Source of the DNA: UBA6522 sp965205045
GTDB lineage: Bacteria > Pseudomonadota > Gammaproteobacteria > Steroidobacterales > Rariloculaceae
Direction of reading: 5' to 3'
NCBI GenBank assembly: GCA_965205045.1
Contig: OZ242031.1
Location: 4,774,001-4,838,000 of the forward strand
Length of the DNA stretch: 64,000 nucleotides
Shown: positions 26,127 through 35,684 of the stretch, piece by piece
Layout: the number at the start of each line of letters is the position of its first letter
Position numbering within the stretch: the first letter of the stretch is position 1
Notes under the pieces: generated by a model
Told to the model about the DNA's origin: nothing
What the model saw: only the letters and a program-made list of their open reading frames with translations
The model's database searches: none
Program-made: the position numbers and the translations under genes

Positions 26127-28255
26127 ACTCCAAGCTCCTGAAAGCTACGCGCGATGCGCACGGCGAGTTTGGCTGCCTCATCGTTCAGGTCCTTCAAGTC
26201 GATGTGAATGGACCGAAGTGTCTCTTCTAAGTCGAAATCCTCGTCCTCCTCCTCGGGCGCGACTCCGACATATCGTCCGGGCGCCAAGCTCCAGTCGTGC
26301 GCCGCAACCTCACTGCGGTTGACCAGCTTCACCAAACCTTCGACATCGCGTAGCTCGGCTTCGGGAAAGCGGTCTTGCAGCCAGTCGGCCTGCCGCACGG
26401 AACTCCGCGTCCGCCGAAGCGCCTCGACCGCGTTGTGCCTACCATCCTCCAGCGCCTTGCGCGCCTTGTTGATGTCGGTGTTGTTCCAGAGGCTCGACTT
26501 TCGTGCTCCAAGTTCCTTCGCGGCTATATCGACCGCCCGGCTAGCGAGTTTCTTCGCCAAGTCGATCTGCTTAGTCAAATCCCGGCAACGCTGCGCAATA
26601 TCGTGCAAGCCCTTTCGTTTAGCATGAAGTGCGGCATTGTCTCGCGTCTCGCCGTGTCCACCTTCGTTCCAGTTGGCGGCTCGCTTGGCAACTGCGGCAG
26701 CGAACTCCTCGATGTCGTCCGATAGCGTGGCTTGGGTGGAAACAAGCTCCTTAAACGTCTCGGTAAGCAGATTGCGATCATGCTTTTCATTCGCAAAGGG
26801 CTCGGCAAGACCGATCAATTTTCCGAGAGCGTCGTTGAGCGCCACGAGCGTTTCATCGGTCGCCTGCCCTTCGGAGACCGCTTGCGTAAGGTAACTTTCG
26901 ACCAGATCGAGGAAGCGACGGGACTGCCCGCGATAAAGCCAGACGATGGCAGCGATGTTTTTCTGCTGCTCGGGCGTGAAATCGTAGATCGCCCGAGAGA
27001 CCTTGCGGCAAATATTGCGCGCATCAAGCATCAGGACACGGCCGCATCGCTCCGGGTCACGCTCCTTCGCACGGTCGAAAAACCAGAGCTGACAGGGCAC
27101 CGTGCGGGTGTAGAAGAAGTTGCTGCGAATATCGATCATCACGTCCACGGCACCGGTTTCGGCCAACTTCTGCCGCACCTTGGCCTCGTCCCGCCCAGCG
27201 CTGGATGCCTGCGACGACATGACCACTCCGGCCCGGCCGGCCTCGTTCAGGTAGCTGTAGAAATACGAGAGCCACAGGTAGTTGGCGTTCGACACCTTCT
27301 TCGCCTTGTTTACGCCGGGCAGACCGAACGGCAGGCGGTTATCGCCCTTGATCTTTTCTGCATCCACTTTGTCCACGTTGAACGGCGGATTGGCCATGAC
27401 GAAATCGCACTTGCCGACCAGCTCATGCGGATCCTTGTAATAGGTGATGGCTTCGTTTCCGGCGCGGATGGTGCCCTCCAGCCCATGAACGGTGAGATTG
27501 ATCTGGGCTAGTTTCGCAGTAGTCTCGTTCTTCTCATGGCCGTAGAACGTGACCCGCTTCATCGTATCCTCGCCGGCATTCTCGATGAAGTGGCTCGATT
27601 GCACGAACATGCCTCCCGAGCCGCAGGCAGGGTCGAGGACGACGCCGTGGTCGGGCTCGATCACGTTCACGATGGTCTGGACAATCGAGGGAGGGGTAAA
27701 AAACTCACCGTCGTCGTGTGCGCGCTCCTTGGAAAATTCGGCAAGGAAATATTCGTAGATGCGGCCAAACACATCGCCCGAGGCCGTCCGCAACACTTCG
27801 GAATCGAAGGTCCGCATCATCTCTTCCAACACATCGTTTTCGAAGCGCTCGTAGTCCTTCGGCAGTTGGCCCGCAAGCGGCGGGAATTGGGCTTCCACAG
27901 CCTCCATGGCGGCGGTCACGGACGTGCCGAGATTGCCGTCCTTGGGCATTTCCAGCAGCACGTCAAAGCGCGCGGCTTCGGGCAACATCAGGGCGCGGCG
28001 ACGGGTAAAATCGGCCTCGATCAAGGGGCGATCCGGCATCTTGCCTGCGGCCTTGTCGGCTTCGATGGCCGCCAGTGCCGTGTAATAGCGGTTCGTCGCA
28101 TGCCGCAGGAAGATCAGACCCAGTATGGGCATGAAATACTCGTTCGAAGCGAGGTTCGAATTCGCCCGCAGGTTGTCCGCGACGTTCCAGAGGTCCGCTT
28201 CGAACTGTGCGATGTCAGTCAGATGGTCTGCCGTCACTGGCTGGTTCCTGCGCAT
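26123..28255 (-). CDS. hsdM: type I restriction-modification N6-adenine methylase subunit
   Basis: The 710-residue protein has the HsdM N-terminal helical domain (ADLWNVADNLRANSNL), the SAM-binding motif DPACGSGGMF (208-217) and the catalytic NPPF (289-292). It is longer than typical HsdM (about 500) because of a long C-terminal helical and coiled-coil part (roughly 430-640), as in a known larger subgroup. It methylates adenine in the HsdS target. First gene of the hsdMSR operon. Confidence 0.93.
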   Translation of the reverse strand: MRRNQPVTADHLTDIAQFEADLWNVADNLRANSNLASNEYFMPILGLIFLRHATNRYYTALAAIEADKAAGKMPDRPLIEADFTRRRALMLPEAARFDVLLEMPKDGNLGTSVTAAMEAVEAQFPPLAGQLPKDYERFENDVLEEMMRTFDSEVLRTASGDVFGRIYEYFLAEFSKERAHDDGEFFTPPSIVQTIVNVIEPDHGVVLDPACGSGGMFVQSSHFIENAGEDTMKRVTFYGHEKNETTAKLAQINLTVHGLEGTIRAGNEAITYYKDPHELVGKCDFVMANPPFNVDKVDAEKIKGDNRLPFGLPGVNKAKKVSNANYLWLSYFYSYLNEAGRAGVVMSSQASSAGRDEAKVRQKLAETGAVDVMIDIRSNFFYTRTVPCQLWFFDRAKERDPERCGRVLMLDARNICRKVSRAIYDFTPEQQKNIAAIVWLYRGQSRRFLDLVESYLTQAVSEGQATDETLVALNDALGKLIGLAEPFANEKHDRNLLTETFKELVSTQATLSDDIEEFAAAVAKRAANWNEGGHGETRDNAALHAKRKGLHDIAQRCRDLTKQIDLAKKLASRAVDIAAKELGARKSSLWNNTDINKARKALEDGRHNAVEALRRTRSSVRQADWLQDRFPEAELRDVEGLVKLVNRSEVAAHDWSLAPGRYVGVAPEEEDEDFDLEETLRSIHIDLKDLNDEAAKLAVRIARSFQELGV

Positions 28256-28370
28256 CCATTGTTTCGCAGAGGTGCTACTTTATGCGCGATGGCGCCAATG
28301 TTCTACTTTGCATTCCAGCCATGTGGTCAGCAAGCGAAGCGAGCCTCTCTACACACATACGGCCCGCGCA

Positions 28371-28400
28371 TTGACTTCCGGTTCGCGGCTCGCCTATGCT
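28371..28400 (+). promoter_or_regulatory. candidate promoter upstream of the NYN gene
   Basis: TTGACT (28371-28376) and TATGCT (28395-28400) are separated by 18 bp. A start near 28407 would place the intrinsic terminator immediately in the leader. Confidence 0.4.
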
Positions 28401-28414
28401 TACCCTCAATTGCT

Positions 28415-28457
28415 CCCCGCCGGACTCGCCGAAAGGCCCCGGCGGGGTTATTTTTTT
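28415..28457 (+). terminator. intrinsic terminator just before the NYN reading frame
   Basis: A 9-bp perfect GC stem (28415-28423 with 28439-28447) and a 15-base loop are followed by TTATTTTTTT. It sits only 6-15 bases before the NYN ATG. It could end a very short RNA made from the promoter at 28371, or act as an attenuator. Confidence 0.75.
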
Positions 28458-28462
28458 CTGCC

Positions 28463-29089
28463 ATGCCCGCTTAACCGAACACCAAACGCGCCATTTCTTT
28501 CTTCGACGGGCAAAACCTATGCCACCACGCGAAGGACGCATTCGGCCACCATCACCCGAACTACGACCCGCGCCTACTTGCGGACGCCGTTTGCGCAGAG
28601 CACGGTTGGGTCAATCGCGGAGTCCGATTTTATACCGGCATCCCCAGCGCACGCGCCACAACCATGTGGCATGGGTACTGGACACGGCGCCTCACAGCGA
28701 TGAGGCGGGCTGGTATCCACGTCACCTCCAGACCGCTTCGCTATCGCCTGGAGTCGATCCGCCTTCCTGACGGCTCAGTTCACGAACTGCCCACTCAACG
28801 CGAAAAGGGCATCGACCTGCGCTTGGGATTGGATGTGGTGCGAATGGCACGCAATGCCGAATTGGATGTCGCAATACTCTTCAGCCAGGATCAGGATCTG
28901 GCCGAAGTGGCTCGCGAAGTGCGTGACATCGTCCGAAGCACCAACCGCTGGCTGAAGATTGTGTCCGCATTTCCGTACGGTCCGCACGCTACGGCCTCAA
29001 GAGGTATCGACCGAACCGACTGGTTCCGAATGACCCAAGACTTCTATGATTCTTGCTTGGATCCCAGAGACTACCGACCGGCTCGATAA
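28463..29089 (+). pseudogene. NYN-domain (PIN-like) nuclease gene with stop at codon 4
   Basis: The frame runs MPA, TAA (28472-28474), then PNTKRAISFFDGQNLCHHAK, a typical NYN start whose FDGQN holds the first catalytic Asp. It continues through RPLRYRLESIRLPDGS, EKGIDLRLGLDVVRMA and FSQDQDLAEVA to LDPRDYRP. All acidic residues expected for metal-dependent RNA cleavage are present. There is no standard start codon between the TAA and the first motif; the next ATG (28664) would lose the catalytic Asp. A Glu codon mutated to TAA is likely, unless a rare start (ATT) is used. The 3' end overlaps the convergent fic gene by 19 bases. Confidence 0.75.
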
Positions 29090-30660
29090 CCCAACGAAAT
29101 CGCGAAATTCCAAGGAACCTTCGCCCCCGGCTTCCCTTCGATGTTGTCCTTGACGAGTCCAGCGAGATATTCAGCGAAGGGTACGACATTGCCCTCCACG
29201 CTCGCAATTTCAAGCGCCGCCATGTAATCGTTACGGCGCTCGACCGGGGTCACGGTCCACGGATAGCCGCCCGATGCCAGCATCACATTCATCAGGAAGC
29301 GGCCCATGCGCCCGTTGCCGTCCAGGTACGGGTGGATGTAGACGAAGACGAAATGTCCCAGCACAACCCTGACGGCGGGCTCAGGCTCTTCGGCGAGCAA
29401 TTCGAAGAGCAGCGGCATCATGTCGCGCACCGCTTCTCGGGGCGGCGGTGTGTGCATCGAACGGCGGATAAAGACCGGGGCGTTCCGGTAACCGGCGAGA
29501 TCGGTTGCGGTGACGATGCCGGCCTCGACGCCAGGGCCCCACAATGCACGATACCAGTCACCATGGTCGTCTCCGGCCACGGCGCCGGCATTTTCGCCTT
29601 TCAGCACCTTTGCGACGCTCTGGTTGACGCTCCGGAACGCGGCGTAATAGCCGCGCGCGGCGAGCGCGTTGCGCTCTTCCCGGTCCTGTTCATCCTTGTC
29701 GGGATTCCAGTCGCCGGAGCGCACACGTTCGATCAGCTCCGCACTGACTCGGTAGCCCTCGATCGACAGCGAGTGGTAGGCGTCGGTCACATAGACTTCC
29801 TCTACGCGCTTCATGTAGGCGGCGATATCCGGGGGAAGGCCCGGCGCTGCCGGGAATGTCTCGATGACCGGTTCGCGCATCGCCTCCCACACGATCCGCA
29901 GACGACTCGCGTAGGGCGAGGACTCGCGCGTCGGCAGGGTTAACGCGGGCTTTCGCGAGAACGGGTCCCTCTCGCGAACGTCATATCCGACATGCTTCAT
30001 CGTCTTGACGATCTCATCGGCAATCTTCTCGCGCCCGATATTGCGGAACGCGCCGGCGAGACGGCCGGCCACCGTACTGTGCCCGCCTTCCAGCAGCACG
30101 GCGAGCACATCCGAGGCATCACGGACCATCGCGAGGGCCGCTCTCGCATCGGTCGCCCTTCGCTCAAAGTATCCTGCGCCGCAGGCGACCAGCGCCGACG
30201 GCAGGGAAAACAGCCGCAGGCCGCCCATGGCCACGACGGTCTTCTTGTCGGGCAACGCGTAACGGACATCGAACAGCGAGGTGCCATGCGGCAGTCTTGT
30301 TGGCTTGTTGCCGCCCTGCGGCGTGTGGACGAGGAGTTGCTGCGGCACTGTGCGGTTGCCGACATGCAGCGCCAGCGAGTGATCGGGCGACAGGCACCAC
30401 CGATCGCCGAAGCGATGCTCAAGATAGGCGGCGCAAAAATCCCAATAGGAGGTATACCAGGCCGTGCTGTCCCCGGCGCTCCGGTCGGGCCGGGCCGGGA
30501 TATACCAGCCCTTCATGACCTCTTGCAGAAAGCCGTTGCGGACAAGGCGTTCGCGGTGGGAGCGGCTGAGATCCGCCGAGCGGACCGCGGTAGCGCCCTC
30601 GTTCTGAAGGGCTTTCAGTACCTGGAGAGAGTCCGCGAGTTTTTCCGATGGGGTCGCCAT
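29071..30660 (-). CDS. Fic-family AMP-transferase with AbiEi-like N-terminal domain
   Basis: The 529-residue protein is a fusion. Residues about 1-220 resemble the AbiEi type IV antitoxin fold (winged helix with VRNGFLQEVMKGWYIPARP, then the LFDVRYALPDKK and ALAMVRDASDV region). Residues about 240-500 form a Fic domain with the inhibitory motif SLSIEG (297-302) and the catalytic HPYLDGNGRMGR (about 443-454). It should attach AMP or another phosphate group to a target protein, held off by the internal SxxxEG Glu. The N-terminal DNA-binding domain may autoregulate through the repeats at 30694-30782. It lies next to the hsd operon in a defence-rich segment. Confidence 0.85.
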   Translation of the reverse strand: MATPSEKLADSLQVLKALQNEGATAVRSADLSRSHRERLVRNGFLQEVMKGWYIPARPDRSAGDSTAWYTSYWDFCAAYLEHRFGDRWCLSPDHSLALHVGNRTVPQQLLVHTPQGGNKPTRLPHGTSLFDVRYALPDKKTVVAMGGLRLFSLPSALVACGAGYFERRATDARAALAMVRDASDVLAVLLEGGHSTVAGRLAGAFRNIGREKIADEIVKTMKHVGYDVRERDPFSRKPALTLPTRESSPYASRLRIVWEAMREPVIETFPAAPGLPPDIAAYMKRVEEVYVTDAYHSLSIEGYRVSAELIERVRSGDWNPDKDEQDREERNALAARGYYAAFRSVNQSVAKVLKGENAGAVAGDDHGDWYRALWGPGVEAGIVTATDLAGYRNAPVFIRRSMHTPPPREAVRDMMPLLFELLAEEPEPAVRVVLGHFVFVYIHPYLDGNGRMGRFLMNVMLASGGYPWTVTPVERRNDYMAALEIASVEGNVVPFAEYLAGLVKDNIEGKPGAKVPWNFAISLGYRAGR

Positions 30661-30693
30661 AGTCGGTGCTTTCTACAGGATTTTCACTGTGCC

Positions 30694-30782
30694 TATTACA
30701 GGGAATTGTGTCGTGCGCATCATAGGCTATACTGTTGTATCACTTATAGGGCATTGTGTCGAGCGAAAAATAGGTTATTCTG
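30694..30782. repeat. two 41-bp direct repeats in the fic promoter
   Basis: Copies 30694-30734 and 30742-30782 match at 31 of 41 positions, with a 48-bp period. The shared core is ATTGTGTCGNGCG and ATAGG-TAT. They lie 34-122 bp upstream of the fic ATG. This spacing suits binding of a repressor on the same DNA face, possibly the AbiEi-like domain of the Fic protein itself. Confidence 0.7.
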
Positions 30783-30932
30783 CCTTGGAACGGGCCAGCG
30801 CGTCATCAAATTGTCCAGTCGGCGGGGTTCACTCCACTCTCTGGACGAAACCTCCAGGACGAACTCTTCGGTGATTCTGGAAACCACGCTGCATCGTCGG
30901 CCGGAAAGGCAATCTCATCAGGACCTGCAACC

Positions 30933-31797
30933 ATGAAGATACTCGGCATTTCGCTCGCCGGCCTGCTCGCCATCGCAGCAGGCATATACGTCGCTTTCTT
31001 TTTCAACCCCCAGACCCCGGAGCAGGCAGAGATCAACGCGGTGTGGGTTCAGTTTGGAGAGGACATTGCGGCGCTCGGCGAGCTTGTTCAGGGGGCGCCC
31101 TTCAACCAGGACGAACGGACCGCAGCGGAGGGGTACCGGCACATGGCGCGCTTTCTGGCGACATTCCTGGCCTACCACACCGACCTCGCCGACCCCGACT
31201 ATCCGCAGTTCATGCGTTTCCCCAACGCCGTGGCACGGGTCGGCTGGGACAATCCGGACAACCCCTATCTGTCGTTCCCCGTCCGCGGCGACCACGTGTA
31301 TCGGCTGCGCGGCAATGTCAATTCCTTCGATCTCATCACGATCAATGTGTACAGCGGCTTGTTGGGCCACACGCCGATTGCGGACATTCGTCACGTATCG
31401 GGCATGGTCTCCGACGATCTGATGGTCGTGCCGATACACCAACATCCAGCTCGCCAATCCATGGATGGAGTCGCTGGATTACGCCAGCCACCAGTCGAGC
31501 CTGAATCACGCGACCACCCATGCGGATGAGGACGGCCGCGTGCGCTACGTGATCGGCCTGCGGGATCCGGGTATACAGAACTGGCTGGACACCGCAGGCC
31601 TCCCCGAAGGCTCCTTCCTCGCGCGATGGACTTACTGCGACGAATATCCGTCCGACATTTCATCTCGCGTGATCAGCTTGGACGATCTCGATGACCATGT
31701 GCCCGCCGACACGCCGAGGGTGACGCCCGAGGAGCGTGCGCGGGTCATCGCAGCACGCCAGGCCGCAATAAGCAGGCGTTACGCCGGCGGGTCCTGA
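30933..31797 (+). pseudogene. DUF1214-type protein gene, frameshifted and internally shortened
   Basis: The first part (30933 to about 31430) gives a signal or membrane anchor (MKILGISLAGLLAIAAGIYV) and a helical domain reaching GMVSDDLMV. Sequence resuming in the +1 frame reads YTNIQLANPWMESLDYASHQ and runs to the stop at 31797 with GLRDPGIQNWLDTAGLPEG, the typical DUF1214 end. The junction lacks the segment normally found between these blocks. A deletion with frameshift near 31430 best explains it. The two frames alone would give 198- and 110-residue products. Function of the family is unknown. Confidence 0.7.
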
Positions 31798-31861
31798 CCT
31801 GCCACGGGCACCCCCTGCGTCCCGTCATTGCGACTGACGCCGAGGCACCAGCGGACGCACC

Positions 31862-32479
31862 TTACTCGCGGCCTGCGAGCGCCGCGTCGACTTCAGTCTT
31901 CGGTATGAGCGACCCGGGCTCGAAGCGCGGGCGGCCGGGCTCGACTTCGGACAGCGGCGAAGCCTCGCGGACCGAGTGGAGACTGCGGGCAGCCAGCGCC
32001 TGGTACTCACGCGTGGCCCGGGTCTTCCACGCCACTTCGTGATCCTCAAGCGTGCGAAGGACCCGCGCGGGACTACCCACGACCAAACTGCGCGGCGGAC
32101 ACTCGAACTCGGACTTGACGAAAGCAGTAGCGCCGACCAGGGATTCTGCACCGATCGAGACATTGTCCATGACGACCGCGTTCATGCCAACCAGTGCGTT
32201 TCGACCGATTCTGCAACCGTGGAGAACCGCTCCATGACCGATGTGGCCGTCAGTCTCTACCGTACAATCCCTGCCGGGAAAACAGTGCATGACGCACGTG
32301 TCCTGCACGTTGCAACCGTCCCCGATCATGATTCGGCCGAAGTCGCCCCGAAGCACGGCGTTGGGTCCGATAAAGCAATTCCTGCCGATGATCACGTCCC
32401 CGATCAACACGGCGGTGGGATGAACCCAGGACGACGGATCAACGACCGGCACAAGGTTTTCGAAAGCGTAGCAAGGCAT
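31862..32479 (-). CDS. paaY: PaaY/CaiE-type gamma-carbonic-anhydrase-like hexapeptide protein
   Basis: The 205-residue protein is a left-handed beta-helix of hexapeptide repeats (IGRNCFIGPNAVLRGDFGRI and following), with metal-ligand His in MHCFPG and HIGHGAVLHG. A C-terminal helical tail is present as in PaaY/CaiE. PaaY is reported to act as a thioesterase in phenylacetate degradation; relatives are carbonic-anhydrase-like. No paa genes are nearby, so the symbol reflects family only. ATG 32479 has GGAG 7 bp upstream; the frame extends to a GTG at 32506. Confidence 0.75.
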   Translation of the reverse strand: MPCYAFENLVPVVDPSSWVHPTAVLIGDVIIGRNCFIGPNAVLRGDFGRIMIGDGCNVQDTCVMHCFPGRDCTVETDGHIGHGAVLHGCRIGRNALVGMNAVVMDNVSIGAESLVGATAFVKSEFECPPRSLVVGSPARVLRTLEDHEVAWKTRATREYQALAARSLHSVREASPLSEVEPGRPRFEPGSLIPKTEVDAALAGRE

Positions 32480-32697
32480 CGCGACTCCAGCCCTCGGCGA
32501 CTTCACGGACGAGAATTATAGGATCGGGGCAATGGACTTCGAAAACAATGTTGTTGTGTTCGGACTACCCGGTACACAGAACGATCGCGAGTCCCGGCTT
32601 CAGCTTGAGCAACCCCGGGAGTGCGTCGCCTTGACGCTCGATTTTCTCGAGCACTGCAATCTCGTTTGATGCGCCGCAACGGTACGCGCGATGTTGC

Positions 32698-33162
32698 TCA
32701 GAAAATCTCTGCCTCGATACCGGCCGCCAGCGTCATGCCCAGTTCCCGGCATTGCCCGAGCCAGGTCTCCTGGAAGCTGCCGACCATCAGCAATGGTTCG
32801 GCCACCTGTTTCAACTTGAGGCCGGTGACGATGCGCGTGACGGCATTGACTGTGCCGGTGCCGTCATTGCCGGCCTTGACGACCAACGCGTAGGGTTTGC
32901 CGTCGACCTTGTCAAGGCAGGGATAATATGAGCGGTCGAAGAAATCCTTGAGCGCCCCGCTCATGTAACCGAAGTTTTCAGTGGTAGCGAAAATGACCCC
33001 ATGGGCCTCAAGCAGCTCGTCAGGACCCGCTGCCAGCGCTTTTGCCGGGCGAACATCAACCGACTCGATTACCGCGTCCGAAGCGCCATCGATGAGCGCA
33101 CCGACTATCCTGCGGACGTTATCCGAGGGTGCGTGGTAAATGATGGCCAGTTTGGAGTGCAT
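32698..33162 (-). CDS. flavodoxin/NAD(P)H-dependent FMN-reductase-like protein
   Basis: The 154-residue protein has a flavodoxin-like fold: first strand KLAIIYHAPSDNVRRI with an atypical phosphate loop, and the flavin-ring loop FATTENFGYMSGALKDFFDR. It is of flavodoxin size and probably cytoplasmic. It may supply electrons or reduce quinones or metals; the partner is not evident. It is divergent from the prolidase-like gene. Confidence 0.75.
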   Translation of the reverse strand: MHSKLAIIYHAPSDNVRRIVGALIDGASDAVIESVDVRPAKALAAGPDELLEAHGVIFATTENFGYMSGALKDFFDRSYYPCLDKVDGKPYALVVKAGNDGTGTVNAVTRIVTGLKLKQVAEPLLMVGSFQETWLGQCRELGMTLAAGIEAEIF

Positions 33163-33385
33163 GTCTTGCCAGTAGCTGATGGGCGCCCTTGCGTTCCAGG
33201 GTCAGGCAATCTCAATCGGGTCTTCCCAGCCAGAGTTGCTGAATCCCCAGATTCTGCACACTTATGGCACGGCATGCATTCGGACGGCTGGACAACGCGA
33301 CTTGCGCACTGTACAAGCTTGGTAGTCCTTTCGTTGTCGGGTGCGTGCTGGCATGCCGCGGTGCCGGCGCTGATGGAGAGCACAT

Positions 33386-34723
33386 ATGGGCGAAAATCGT
33401 TCAGCCGACTCCTGGTCATCGCTGTATGACGACCACTCAGCGGCATGGGAGCAGCGCTTCGCCGATGCGTGCGCCGCCTGCGGCATCGCCGGAGCGGTCG
33501 TTTTTTCCGGCGCGGTGAAGTATCGCCACCGGGACGATCTCCAATACCCCTTCTTTGCTGAGCCCTACTTCAAGGCATGGGTGCCGCAGGCCTATCCGGG
33601 CTCGGCGGTCAGGATCGTTCCGGGTGAGACGCCGCTGCTGGTTTACCTGCGCGATGAAGACTTCTGGCACATGCCCGCGCCCGAACCCGAAGGCTTCTGG
33701 CCGGACCGCTTCGAAATCCGCTGTGTCTCGTCCGGGAAAGCACTTCTGGAGGAACTGGACGGGGTATCGCGTCTGGCCGGCATCGGCGAGGAAGCACACG
33801 AAGGAATGGGGTTCGCAAGCGTAAACGACCCGGCGCTGCTGTCGCACCTGGACTATTCGCGTGCATACAAGACACCGTACGAGGTGGCTTGCATGGAGGA
33901 GGCGAGCCGTGTCGGCGCCATTGGCCACGCGGCTACGCAGCGCGCGCTGGCCGAAGCGCCGTCGGAGTTCGAGCTCAACGAAATCTATTGCCGCGCCTCT
34001 GGGCAACGCGAGTCGGCGCTACCCTACCAGAATATCGTGGCCTTGAACGAACACGCCGGGATCCTTCACTATCAGAATCTCGACCGGCAGCCTCCGCCGC
34101 AGTTCCACTCGTTTCTGCTGGATGCCGGCGGCGACTGCAACGGCTACGCGTCGGACATCACCCGGACGTGGACATCGCCCGGAGACCCGTTCGCCGACCT
34201 GATCGCCTCCCTCGATGCCATGCAGCGGCAGCTATGCGCCGAGGCGCGCCCGGGCACGAGCTATGTCTCCCTGAATGACCGGGCGCACCGGTTGCTGGCC
34301 AAGGTGCTCGTGGCGCATGGAATCACTCGCTGCTCTGCCGATGAGTGCTACGAACGGGGCATCACGCGAGTCTTTCTGCCGCACGGGCTCGGCCACCTGC
34401 TGGGCCTGCAGGTACACGACGCCGGCGGCCGCCTGGAGGGACCCGGCGGAGCCGAGCGCCCTCCCCCCGCCGAACATCCCTTCCTGCGCCTGACCCGGGC
34501 GCTTGAGCCGGGCTTCGTGGTGACCATCGAGCCGGGCCTCTACTTCATCCCCGCGCTGCTCGGGGATCTCAGGCAGAGCGACGCGGGCAGGTTGGTGGAC
34601 TGGGGCCGCGTGGCGCGGTGGCTGCCGTACGGGGGGATACGGGTCGAGGACGATGTGCTCGTGACCGAAACCGGGAGCCGCAATCTGACCCGGCCCGCGC
34701 TGGAGATTTGCGGGCTCGCCTGA
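33386..34723 (+). CDS. pepQ: Xaa-Pro dipeptidase (peptidase family M24)
   Basis: The 445-residue protein has an N-terminal creatinase-like domain and a pita-bread catalytic domain. The five metal ligands are recognisable: two Asp in LLDAGGDCNGYASDITRTW, His in LPHGLGHLLGLQVHD, Glu in VTIEPGLYF and Glu in GGIRVEDDVLV. Length and the insert with EHPFLRLTRALEPG match proteobacterial PepQ. It splits dipeptides with C-terminal proline and can hydrolyse organophosphate esters. It stands alone on the plus strand. Confidence 0.93.
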   Translation: MGENRSADSWSSLYDDHSAAWEQRFADACAACGIAGAVVFSGAVKYRHRDDLQYPFFAEPYFKAWVPQAYPGSAVRIVPGETPLLVYLRDEDFWHMPAPEPEGFWPDRFEIRCVSSGKALLEELDGVSRLAGIGEEAHEGMGFASVNDPALLSHLDYSRAYKTPYEVACMEEASRVGAIGHAATQRALAEAPSEFELNEIYCRASGQRESALPYQNIVALNEHAGILHYQNLDRQPPPQFHSFLLDAGGDCNGYASDITRTWTSPGDPFADLIASLDAMQRQLCAEARPGTSYVSLNDRAHRLLAKVLVAHGITRCSADECYERGITRVFLPHGLGHLLGLQVHDAGGRLEGPGGAERPPPAEHPFLRLTRALEPGFVVTIEPGLYFIPALLGDLRQSDAGRLVDWGRVARWLPYGGIRVEDDVLVTETGSRNLTRPALEICGLA

Positions 34724-35003
34724 ATCCCGGGCACGGCGCAGCTTGGATCCGCACGACACAGTCGCCGGCATCAGGATGCGAGTTGAGGAGCAGGCGAGCC
34801 GTTTCGATCACGTGCGCTGCGATGGCGAAAACCCGTCCCCGGGCCCGTACTCCACCTCTGCGTACACCGCGGCGTTGGCCCGGTTCCACTCCCCGGCCGC
34901 GATCGGGCTGAACCGTCGGCGATGCCGTCGGCGGCAATCCGGACAAGTCGTCGCGCGCTGGCAGCGGCGTGCATGTTCGTGGACTCTCGGCGAAAGTGTT
35001 TGC

Positions 35004-35363
35004 TCAGGCGCCCGGCGGCTCCGAACGCAAGATCGCGTCGAGGGCTTCATCCGCCGACTCGTGAATGTCGAGCATCCGATCGAACCCCACCACCTCGAAC
35101 GTGCGCCGAACGGGCTCGGCAAGCCCGAACAACGCGAAGCGGCCCCCCTGCTCTGCGCTGCGCCTGGCGAACAACAAAATTTCCCTCAATCCGGCCGAGT
35201 TGATGTACGTCATGCCCTTGCAGTCGAGCAACACGGGCCCGGCCCACCGGTCGCCGACCTCGGTGCTGATCCAATCGGAGAACACGTCGGTGCGCGGCAG
35301 CAGCACGCGCCCGAACACGGACACAATCATCACGCCCTCGCGTGCCCGGCTGGACACTTTCAA
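35004..35363 (-). CDS. STAS-domain anti-sigma factor antagonist
   Basis: The 119-residue protein is a single STAS domain: VMIVSVFGRVLLPRTDVFSD, LLDCKGMTYINSAGLREILL and the C-terminal helix. The Ser in INSAGLR is at the position phosphorylated in SpoIIAA-type antagonists. It would bind and release an anti-sigma factor or act in a phosphatase-kinase switch, but no partner kinase or sigma gene is near. Start is a TTG at 35363. Confidence 0.85.
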   Translation of the reverse strand: MKVSSRAREGVMIVSVFGRVLLPRTDVFSDWISTEVGDRWAGPVLLDCKGMTYINSAGLREILLFARRSAEQGGRFALFGLAEPVRRTFEVVGFDRMLDIHESADEALDAILRSEPPGA

Positions 35364-35684
35364 GACAGTACCCCTTCGTCACGGGCCGCTCCCTCTACGC
35401 GGCCGCCCAATAGCCAGGAAAATTCCAATCGCCAGGGCCCTGACGTTTTCCCTGACCCTTGATATCAAGTTAGTTGGAACCGTTCGCCAATATCAACAAT
35501 GTTTTCTTTCAGGCTCGATAAGTTTTTCCTATCCCCGGGACCAATTTTCCACAAGTATGTGAAGCGAGCCAAGGATCACGATGACCGAGCCCCCCCTGGA
35601 TCCACAGGTAGTCGCTGCGCAATTCGCCGGTTGCAAGCTCGTACCGGCTGTTGGTGACGCGCACGCGATGGCCTTCGCAAACCG
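35364..35684. other. intergenic, with a 12-bp palindrome
   Basis: About 320 bases with no supportable gene; a 35-codon frame from 35581 resembles nothing known. CTTGATATCAAG (35458-35469) is a perfect palindrome about 95 bp upstream of the STAS gene and could be an operator. Confidence 0.4.

Noticed and set aside
32532..32669. 45-codon plus-strand frame between paaY and the flavodoxin gene
   Set aside because: Weak ribosome site and no recognisable family; coding status cannot be supported.
34743..35462. 239-codon plus-strand frame over the STAS gene
   Set aside because: It is an Arg/Pro-rich shadow of the STAS gene and the GC-rich gap before it.
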